40,858 nt of DNA, taken from NCBI GenBank assembly GCA_949295905.1, contig CASFNA010000018.1:1-40858 (forward strand), read 5' to 3'. The DNA is from an uncultured Prevotellaceae bacterium (GTDB lineage Bacteria; Bacteroidota; Bacteroidia; Bacteroidales; Bacteroidaceae). Of this stretch, positions 6,994-13,422 are shown piece after piece; positions within the stretch are counted from its first letter, which is position 1, and each line of letters starts with the position of its first letter. The position numbers were made by a program, and so were the translations under genes. The notes below the pieces were generated by a model. It ran no database searches, was not told the origin of the DNA, and saw only the letters and a program-made list of their open reading frames with translations.

Positions 6994-9552
6994 TCAGAAT
7001 GTCAGTCTCATCATTATCCTCACGCCGTTTTTCGTCGCCGTAGGCAGGTGGTTGTAGTTAAGGCGGTGGACATATTGTACGTGTAATATCTTGAAAATGT
7101 TGTGTATTCCGGCTATCAGCTCGATGTACGGGCGGTGAGGGTCCATCACATACGAGCCTTCGGGGAACTGCATCAGCAGCGGGTCGCCTGCGTTGCGTGC
7201 CAGGTTGGGGTTGTTCTTGTCGGTCAGCGTGCCCCACAGGCACTTTACGCCTAACCATTCGCGCCACTTTAGGTGCTTGAGCAGTGGAATACGGTTGAAT
7301 ATCTTTCCGTTCAAGTCCCACGATACGTCGAGCGAAGCATACCGGTCGTTCAGGAATTCCATGTTGTTGATGAGGTTAAACGTCTCGTCTTCAACGATGT
7401 ACGACAGGTTGGCGGCAGGCATGATGAGTAGGGGGAACGGCACTTTGTTCCACTGCACTCCTCCTTTCAGCGACACGTCGAGCTTGCCCCAGCTGTTCAG
7501 CCAGAAGCGCTTGTACACCGATGCTTCCGTAAAGTTATAGTTGTAGTCGCCTCCGAGCACGCCTTTCACGCCTACGGTGTGGCTTAGTGTGAATACGGGA
7601 GGGTCGAAGTTTACTTTCAACCGTCGCTGTTTCGTGTTGACATATGTCTCCCCCGGGGCGTATCTTATCTCGAAGCGTGCCTCGGTTGTGCGTATCTTGC
7701 CGTGCTGTACGGCCGGGTTGTCGGGGTCGTAAAGCGACAGTGGCGTGAAATACAGCCCTCCGCAGGCCTCGTTTTCTTCAGTTTTCAGGCTTACGGTGGT
7801 CTTGAAGCCCCAGTCCTGTTCGTACTCGAAAAGCAGTTCCTGGCGGTTGTAGAACATCATCTTGTCCACTTCCGTCCATTTGAAAGCGGTGAATACGTTG
7901 TCCTTGTCGGTGGGCATGAATTTGTCCGAAGGCGAGCTTACGTCATACGTCGAGGTGAAAGTCAGCGTGCGTTTCGGGAACTCCCACGGCATGTATTCCT
8001 TCTTGTTGAACGAGTATGTCAGCTGTCCCTTGTAATAGTTTTTCTTGCTTTCCCATCCGCGTGCATAGTAGCCTGACAAGAATAGGTGTGGATTCAGGTT
8101 GGCCGTGGTCTGCGCGCTGATTCTCGTTCGCACATTGTCGATGAAGTTTGTGCTAATCATCGTGTTGATGGGGCCTATGTCTACCTTGCTCGGATGCTTC
8201 TGCGTGCCGGTTTCAACGTAGTTCTCGATGAGGGCTTTCAGCCCGAACAGCAGGTACTTGAAGCCGCGTGTTTTGGTAAGGCTGTTGATGAACGTGCTTA
8301 TCGACCCTTCGCTCTTGGTCAGGCTTACAGTGCGGTTCTCGCTCCAGAACGCTTCGTCGCGCATTTTCGAACGTGGGTCGTATTTCACTTTCGCCTTGCC
8401 TTTGAATGCCTTGTCGGGGATGGGGTCAAAGGCGTAATCGGTCATTCTCGTTGTCCGTATGACTATTGCTTGGGTGAGGAACTTGGCCACAGACAGCTCT
8501 ACCGTCATGTCGTCGGTGGTCAGGCCCCATTCTCCGTTGGGCAGTTTGGTGTACTCTTGCAGCACGTTCAGGTTGTCGGTGAAGTTTACATCGCTCCTTT
8601 TCGGCAATGCGAGTCTGCACTTTTTTACGTGCAGGGTGGAGTCTGTCAGAATCCATATTTCGCCCCGGAAACCGAAGTCTTGCGGATTGTTCGGTGTGAA
8701 TTCAAGATGGAAACATTCGTCTCGGTCAACCATCACCGTATCGACTATGTAAAATCGGTAGAAAGCGATTGCGTCTTTGCCTATGGGACTGGTGAACGGG
8801 TATTGTAACAGTCGTATCTGGTCGTCGTACAGGTCAATGTCTGTGAATATGTCCTTGACTACATTGTTCAGGATGTCGCCTGTCTGTATGAGGTCGTTTA
8901 CGCCGGTGGCGTTCTGGCCGAGGATTATTGTCTTTTCTTTTTCGGGGTTCTTCCTGTACAGGTTTTGTGTGACGGTTTCGTCAACCGAAAGCGGCAAGAT
9001 GAGTTTGTTGTTGTACGGACAAACTTCTATTTGGTTGAGCAACCATTGGCGGTTCTTGCTCTTTTCGCGCTCTATTTCTTCAGGAGTTATGTCGTTTATT
9101 GCGAGCGTTATCTTCTGGTATTTGTTGTATTGGTAGTAGTCGTGGTTTTTAAGGTCGGTACGTTTCTTTGCCGCAATGACACGCTTCATCAGTTCTACGG
9201 CAGGGTTGTTTTTCCTGCTGTACTTGCCACGCTTTGCGTTTACGGTGATTCCTTTCAGGTGTTTTGTGTCAGGCTTGAGCGTAATGCGCATTTCTTCAGG
9301 TGTATTTGTACCTATGAGTATCCGCAATGTCTTGTAGCCCACGGCACTGATGGTAAGGTATTCGTCGTTGCGCCGGGGTATGGAGAAACGGCCGGAGGCT
9401 TCGCCGGCTATGGTCTTATCGTCGCCTTTATATTGCAAGGTGGGGTGGGGAATGGCGTCGCCGCTTTCTTCGTCGATGACGGTTCCCGTTATGTTTTGCG
9501 CGCAGATAACCTGCACGAGCATTGAAAAGAGCAGTATGAAAAGTGTCCTCAT
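6994..9552 (-). CDS. DUF5686 outer-membrane protein with carboxypeptidase-like N-terminal domain
   Basis: This encodes an 852-residue protein with a signal peptide (MRTLFILLFSMLVQVICA, cut before QN), a carboxypeptidase-regulatory-like beta domain at about residues 20-95 (ITGTVIDEESGDAIPHPTLQYKGD), and a DUF5686 body. The long C-terminal half alternates polar and aromatic strands and ends in VRIMMRLTF, the aromatic end typical of outer-membrane barrels. Function is unknown for the family. It is the last gene of the leftward operon starting at 12802, 19 nt after the HAD gene, and may be the outer-membrane partner of that pathway, but this is inference from position only. Confidence 0.88.
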   Translation of the reverse strand: MRTLFILLFSMLVQVICAQNITGTVIDEESGDAIPHPTLQYKGDDKTIAGEASGRFSIPRRNDEYLTISAVGYKTLRILIGTNTPEEMRITLKPDTKHLKGITVNAKRGKYSRKNNPAVELMKRVIAAKKRTDLKNHDYYQYNKYQKITLAINDITPEEIEREKSKNRQWLLNQIEVCPYNNKLILPLSVDETVTQNLYRKNPEKEKTIILGQNATGVNDLIQTGDILNNVVKDIFTDIDLYDDQIRLLQYPFTSPIGKDAIAFYRFYIVDTVMVDRDECFHLEFTPNNPQDFGFRGEIWILTDSTLHVKKCRLALPKRSDVNFTDNLNVLQEYTKLPNGEWGLTTDDMTVELSVAKFLTQAIVIRTTRMTDYAFDPIPDKAFKGKAKVKYDPRSKMRDEAFWSENRTVSLTKSEGSISTFINSLTKTRGFKYLLFGLKALIENYVETGTQKHPSKVDIGPINTMISTNFIDNVRTRISAQTTANLNPHLFLSGYYARGWESKKNYYKGQLTYSFNKKEYMPWEFPKRTLTFTSTYDVSSPSDKFMPTDKDNVFTAFKWTEVDKMMFYNRQELLFEYEQDWGFKTTVSLKTEENEACGGLYFTPLSLYDPDNPAVQHGKIRTTEARFEIRYAPGETYVNTKQRRLKVNFDPPVFTLSHTVGVKGVLGGDYNYNFTEASVYKRFWLNSWGKLDVSLKGGVQWNKVPFPLLIMPAANLSYIVEDETFNLINNMEFLNDRYASLDVSWDLNGKIFNRIPLLKHLKWREWLGVKCLWGTLTDKNNPNLARNAGDPLLMQFPEGSYVMDPHRPYIELIAGIHNIFKILHVQYVHRLNYNHLPTATKNGVRIMMRLTF

Positions 9553-9571
9553 TTCTGTGCAGCGTTGTATA

Positions 9572-10297
9572 TTATTTAGACCGCAATAACCTTTTAACGT
9601 TTAAAACCTGTTGAAGTTCCGTAATTACGGCGTCGGGCAGGCTTTCGTCGTACGCCTTGTCAGTCCACCCTTCGCCTTTAAGCCATATGGCATGGCAACC
9701 GGCCTGCCTGGCCGTAACAATGTCTTTGTCGTAGCTGTCGCCTATGACAACGGTTTCATCCGGCTTCAATCCCAACGCTTCCGCGCCGAGAACGAAGATT
9801 TGTGGGTCGGGTTTCCTTACGCCTACGACGGCCGATTCTATCACTTTGTCAAACAATCCGTCGAGCATGAACTCGCGCAATACGGTACGGATGTTGCCGT
9901 AGAAGTTGCTGACCAGTGCTATCGGATAATCCATTTTTACTTCCGCCAGCACCTCGCGGCTTCTTGCAGTCTCTTGCCTTATGCTGTCGTATATGCCGTC
10001 AAGTATTTTCTTGCGCAGTGTGTCGATGTCTTTTGCCGGCATTTCGAGCATGTCTTGTGCGGCAAGATATTCCAGTTCGATTCCCAATTTCGCGTCAAGC
10101 GTATTGTAAAACGTGAATTCCGGCTTGATGATTGGATGTGAACCGAGTTTGCGCTCGGCGTACACGTAAGCCTCGCGAAACTGCTGTTCATCCACCGGTA
10201 CGCCGCATTTCATGTAGGCATCCCACAGCACTTTGCCCCAATGGCGGCCTGCCGTGTCGAGCGTTCCGCCGTAATCGAATATGTATCCTTTTATCAA
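9572..10297 (-). CDS. HAD-superfamily hydrolase
   Basis: A 241-residue HAD phosphatase-like protein. The start is set at the TTG of 10297-10295, which overlaps the stop of the upstream phosphatidyltransferase as TTGA; the longer open frame would need a 127-bp overlap. Motif I reads YIFDYGGTLD: the nucleophile Asp is present but the general acid/base Asp two residues on is Gly. Motif II is LVSNFYGN, motif III Lys is in VRKPDP, motif IV is GDSYDKD. By position it could dephosphorylate the phosphorylated lipid made by the upstream enzyme. The Gly substitution leaves activity uncertain. Confidence 0.87.
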   Translation of the reverse strand: MIKGYIFDYGGTLDTAGRHWGKVLWDAYMKCGVPVDEQQFREAYVYAERKLGSHPIIKPEFTFYNTLDAKLGIELEYLAAQDMLEMPAKDIDTLRKKILDGIYDSIRQETARSREVLAEVKMDYPIALVSNFYGNIRTVLREFMLDGLFDKVIESAVVGVRKPDPQIFVLGAEALGLKPDETVVIGDSYDKDIVTARQAGCHAIWLKGEGWTDKAYDESLPDAVITELQQVLNVKRLLRSK

Positions 10298-11235
10298 TTT
10301 GGTATCTTTTTGGTAAGCGTTTTGCACAAGGTTTCGTGCCGCTTGTGCATGTATATATATAATAAGGTGAACACAGTCACCTCCAACAGCATGTACACCC
10401 ATGGGCATCCGCCGAGGCATGTGGCGTAGATGCAGATGGCGCGGGCATTGAAAGTGAGGATGTTTGTGTACTTCATGAGCGGACGGCTGCCGTCAAGAAA
10501 CTCGCTCCTAAGCGCCTGCGGCATGCCTGAAACATCGCCGTATGCGGTCTTGATTGCCGCCGACAGCCGCTGGAAGGCAGGCGTGCGCCGTTCCTGGCTC
10601 TTGCAGTAGTTGGCATAGTTGAAGTAAAACATCCTGGCAATCAGTGGACTGCCCTTAGGCAGGCTCTTGTATATTGCGCGCTGGTTGGCGTATGTGTCAA
10701 GCTCGCTTCCTTCCTTTCCGTTGAGGAAGAGCAGGTGTATTTGCCGGTAATAGTCGGCCAGGGAGCTTTGCGGAGAGTGGCAGAGCACTCCGGCGATGAA
10801 CGCCAGCACCCATATCCATATGCCCCATATGGCATCCACATTGCCGGGCATGGGCTGCCATGTCATACGGCAACAGAGGGCGAAGTATATGCAGAAAAAC
10901 CAGATGTCGCCTGCAAATCCGTCGATGACGCGCCCTACAAGGGTTTTCTTCCCCGTCAACCTGGCCAGCTGTCCATCGGCAGAGTCGCAGAAGTTGGCGA
11001 GCATCAGCAACACCACCCCGAGCAAGTTGTGCGTCAGGTCGGTATGATAGAACATCCACGCAGCCGCCACTCCAAGCACCACCGACACCGCCGTGATGGC
11101 GTTGGGGTGTATGCCGAGACGCTTGCCTGCCAACGCCATAACCAGCCCTACGGGGCGGTTGAAGAGCATGTCAAGCCTCTCTTCCGTGTCTTTCGACTTT
11201 ATTGAAGCGGCCAATAATTCCTTGAAAGTCGGCAT
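10294..11235 (-). CDS. CDP-alcohol phosphatidyltransferase
   Basis: A 313-residue integral membrane enzyme that transfers a phosphatidyl- or similar group from a CDP-activated donor to an alcohol. The complete family signature D-x2-DG-x2-AR-x8-G-x3-D-x3-D is visible as DSADGQLARLTG followed by VGRVIDGFAGD (about residues 85-111). Hydrophobic segments lie near 45-65, 65-85, 110-125, 135-155 and 275-300. The central loop (about 165-250) is longer than in small phosphatidylglycerophosphate synthases. Neighbours are a nucleotidyltransferase, an ATP-grasp enzyme and a HAD phosphatase, a set expected for a phosphorylated polyol headgroup such as inositol phosphate. The substrate is not proven by the sequence. 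Confidence 0.93.
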   Translation of the reverse strand: MPTFKELLAASIKSKDTEERLDMLFNRPVGLVMALAGKRLGIHPNAITAVSVVLGVAAAWMFYHTDLTHNLLGVVLLMLANFCDSADGQLARLTGKKTLVGRVIDGFAGDIWFFCIYFALCCRMTWQPMPGNVDAIWGIWIWVLAFIAGVLCHSPQSSLADYYRQIHLLFLNGKEGSELDTYANQRAIYKSLPKGSPLIARMFYFNYANYCKSQERRTPAFQRLSAAIKTAYGDVSGMPQALRSEFLDGSRPLMKYTNILTFNARAICIYATCLGGCPWVYMLLEVTVFTLLYIYMHKRHETLCKTLTKKIPN

Positions 11236-11249
11236 TTGCTGTCTTAATC

Positions 11250-11281
11250 CTTTTTACCTTTTTACTTTTTTACCCTTTTAC
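11250..11281. repeat. Octamer repeat tract at the ATP-grasp stop codon
   Basis: Four units of (C/T)TTTTTAC-type octamer have their A positions at 11256, 11264, 11272 and 11280, an exact 8-bp period. On the coding (minus) strand these are GTAAAAAG units that write the last residues (RVKK) and the TAA stop of the ATP-grasp gene and continue into the gap before the phosphatidyltransferase. Confidence 0.8.
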
Positions 11282-12077
11282 CGTTAAAAATATCTCCCAC
11301 TCTCGCGGCTATCGCCCCGGCGGCTTCAGCCCTGCAACGGGCGAAGCTGGGCCAGTCGTTGAAGTCGATGACGGCGTATGTGCCGTCTTCACGCACTATG
11401 CAGTCACCTCCGTAAGCGTCAACGCCTGCTAAGACGGCCAGCCGTTCGGCGTCGCCGTGCAGCCGTTCGGCGTCGAAAGCGTAATGTCTTGCCGCGCCGT
11501 TTACCGCCTCGTCGCCGAATTTGGAGAAGTTTGCGTCGGCATGGAACGTCCTGAAAAATCCCGTGCCGAGCACTCCGTAAAACTTCACCACGTCGCCCCT
11601 TACATGGGCGGTAACCACCACGTCGGCCACGCCGCGCGCCTTGAAGCGGCGCAGGGCTTCGTCCTTTTCGGTCTCGTTGCGTGCGAATACCACGTCGTCC
11701 CGGCCTTGGGCGGCCTCGTCGCCACGCTTCAGCCAGTAGCCGCAGGTTCCGCTAAGCGGTGCGGCAGGCAGGCCGTGGCTTCTCATCAGGCGGTCAATGT
11801 TGCTTCGTCTACAGACCGCCACGCCGTCGGGGCGGTTCACGACAGTGCTGCCTTCGGCCTCTCTTTGCCTCAATATGCCGAGCGCACGAGGCGTGCGTGC
11901 CATCGAAAGGTATATGTCGACGGCATCGCTTGCGCCTAACATGTCCTCGCTTACGCCTTCCACCGTGCACCCATGCGACGCGAGTAGCGAGCCTACGGCA
12001 TCGATGATGGCGCGGTCGCGGCTTACGGAATTTGGCGAAAAACGCTCCGCACGGTACACTTTCACGACGTGTGTCAT
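11262..12077 (-). CDS. ATP-grasp domain protein
   Basis: This 271-residue protein looks like an ATP-grasp ligase or kinase. The C-terminal half has the nucleotide- and metal-binding pattern: VVTAHVRGDVVKFYGVLG (central strand pair, about 153-170), then YGGDCIVREDGTYAVIDFNDWPSFA (about 230-254), where the acidic D and the N of DFND would bind Mg. The layout recalls inositol-polyphosphate 5/6-kinase-like and RimK-like ATP-grasp enzymes; I cannot choose between them. It overlaps the upstream nucleotidyltransferase by 4 nt (ATGA), so co-translation is likely. In this operon it may phosphorylate, or ligate a group to, the headgroup precursor. The C-terminal residues come from an octamer repeat. 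Confidence 0.8.
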   Translation of the reverse strand: MTHVVKVYRAERFSPNSVSRDRAIIDAVGSLLASHGCTVEGVSEDMLGASDAVDIYLSMARTPRALGILRQREAEGSTVVNRPDGVAVCRRSNIDRLMRSHGLPAAPLSGTCGYWLKRGDEAAQGRDDVVFARNETEKDEALRRFKARGVADVVVTAHVRGDVVKFYGVLGTGFFRTFHADANFSKFGDEAVNGAARHYAFDAERLHGDAERLAVLAGVDAYGGDCIVREDGTYAVIDFNDWPSFARCRAEAAGAIAARVGDIFNGKRVKK

Positions 12078-12802
12078 TTTTCTTCACGTAAAAACTGTTC
12101 GGCTTTCACTATGTCGGCGGCGTGGTCTATATCGAACGCACGCCCTATGTCGAATGCTTTTAGGCGCAGTCCGTCACGCAGCAAGGCGCGCTGGAAGTTG
12201 CGCATGCGGCTCTCGCCGCGCTCCATGCAACGGCGGAGCACGTCGGCGGCACGCGGCGTAAGTCCGTAAATGCCTGCCGAGACGTAGCTTGACGCACCGC
12301 TCTCGTCAAGAAAACCGGTTATGTTCATGCTGCCGTCAACAGCCACGTAGAGCGGCTTCTCGTCGTCGATGAGGCTGGTTACGGCCATCATTCCGTCGGC
12401 CTCTCCGTTCTCCACGCACTCCTTGAACGCCTTGACGTACTGCCTGAAGGCGTCTTCACGGAACACGGTGTCAACCGTAGTAACGCAGAACGGACCTTCA
12501 GCCAGGCGGTCTATTATGGCGGCCAGGCTGTGCATCGAACTTGGCGTCTCGACGCCTGTGCATATTACGGGCGCAAGACCGTCGCAGTCGGCGCAGCCTT
12601 GCAGGTAGCTTAGCTGCACGGCAACGTCTGTCATGCTCTTGCGGAAGGACACGGCTATGCCCTCGGCATCATTGTCCCAGAACACGCGGACAAGCCTGTC
12701 AAGCAGCTTCTCGCCGTTGACATTAACGAGCGGCTTGGGCTCTTTCACGTCTTCCGCCGCCAGGCGCGAGCCTTCTCCGCCTGCAATTATTCCATATATC
12801 AT
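12074..12802 (-). CDS. Nucleotidyltransferase (MobA/sugar-phosphate type)
   Basis: A 242-residue NTP transferase with a GT-A-like fold. The N terminus MIYGIIAGGEGSRLAAED is the nucleotide-binding loop, and KEPKPLVNVNGEKLLDRL carries the Lys that contacts the phosphates. CVTTVDTVF (about residues 107-115) should hold the metal-binding Asp. Related enzymes make CDP- or other NDP-activated sugars and polyols, for example CDP-inositol. It is the first gene of the leftward operon and overlaps the ATP-grasp gene by 4 nt. With the CDP-alcohol phosphatidyltransferase two genes on, an activated polyol phosphate is a reasonable product, but the substrate is inference. Confidence 0.85.
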   Translation of the reverse strand: MIYGIIAGGEGSRLAAEDVKEPKPLVNVNGEKLLDRLVRVFWDNDAEGIAVSFRKSMTDVAVQLSYLQGCADCDGLAPVICTGVETPSSMHSLAAIIDRLAEGPFCVTTVDTVFREDAFRQYVKAFKECVENGEADGMMAVTSLIDDEKPLYVAVDGSMNITGFLDESGASSYVSAGIYGLTPRAADVLRRCMERGESRMRNFQRALLRDGLRLKAFDIGRAFDIDHAADIVKAEQFLREEK

Positions 12803-12830
12803 GTGCGCGTAAGTCTCGTTTTACAGTCGG

Positions 12831-12861
12831 CAAAATTAGGCATTATCACCGACAATGGAAA
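12831..12861 (-). promoter_or_regulatory. Promoter of the nucleotidyltransferase operon
   Basis: On the minus strand TTTC (12861-12858), a 19-nt spacer and TAATTTTG (12838-12831) closely resemble the promoter proposed for the TPR gene. Leader about 20 nt. Confidence 0.55.
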
Positions 12862-12922
12862 ACTTTTTATGCTATTTTTAGTTTTTAGACCGTCTTTCAA
12901 GACAAAGCGGACATTATTTAAC

Positions 12923-13153
12923 GCGAGCCCGGCGTAAGGAATAAAACTTTCAACAAGGGTACAGCTACTTGTTTTTCGTTCCAAACGGTCGGTTGGTAAT
13001 TGTCATTCCGCGCTCCGACGCGGAATCCAGTGTCAACTACCAGGTTATTTCTATACTTTTTATACTGGATTCCGCGTCGGAGCGCGGAATGACTGATTAC
13101 CTGACGACTAATTGACGTTGGATTATTACCACACTTCCTTATACCGAACTCAC
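12923..13153. repeat. Inverted pair of GTGAGTTCGG-type repeats
   Basis: GCGAGCCCGGCGTAAGGA at 12923-12940 (plus) and GTGAGTTCGGTATAAGGA at 13153-13136 (minus) match at 13 of 18 positions and face each other around the 30-bp inverted repeat at 13002-13093. A similar inverted pair lies at 29829-29933. The unit could be a small non-autonomous element. Confidence 0.5.
13002..13093. repeat. Perfect 30-bp inverted repeat, REP/MITE-like
   Basis: Arms at 13002-13031 and 13064-13093 are perfect complements around 32 bp. Each arm is itself a hairpin (ATTCCGCG...CGCGGAAT), so the element is a head-to-head pair of small palindromes like bacterial REP doublets. It lies in the gene-free stretch 12803-13422, which also holds array B and the terminator of the phosphate transporter. 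Confidence 0.9.
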
Positions 13154-13213
13154 ATTATTTAAGGAATCGCGATATGGTGTACCTATTTATGATATGCTGC
13201 TTTTCGCATTCCG

Positions 13214-13279
13214 TTTTGCCGTCTTTTGCCACGCAAAACGCCGTCTTTTAGCTTGCAAAAGACGGCGTTTTGGTTTATA
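13214..13279. repeat. 22-bp-phased repeat array B (3 units)
   Basis: Cores begin at 13214 (TTTTGCCGTCTTTT), 13236 (AAACGCCGTCTTTT) and 13258 (AAAGACGGCGTTTT), exactly 22 bp apart. It lies between the REP-like element and the terminator of the phosphate transporter. Confidence 0.8.
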
Positions 13280-13346
13280 ACCAAACAGTAATCGATGATT
13301 AAAGAAACGTCAATAACGCAATCACATACTTACAACATAAAACAAA

Positions 13347-13380
13347 ACGGCTGCGAAAAGTGAAAGCTTTTCGCAGCCGT
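13347..13380 (-). terminator. Terminator of the phosphate transporter
   Basis: A perfect 14-bp stem (13347-13360 with 13367-13380) with a 6-nt loop is followed on the minus strand by TTTTGTTTT, the form of an intrinsic terminator 42 nt past the stop codon. Confidence 0.9.
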
Positions 13381-13422
13381 AATAACTTGTCTGCCGGCTG
13401 TTCGTCACTCGTCTGCCGACAA

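Noticed and set aside
8086-9525. Frames of 240 and 186 codons opposite the DUF5686 gene
   Set aside because: Antisense shadows; the DUF5686 frame is continuous with signal peptide and barrel end.
10298-10420. Longer HAD protein starting at 10420
   Set aside because: It would overlap the phosphatidyltransferase by 127 bp and adds residues foreign to HAD proteins; TTG at 10297 fits.
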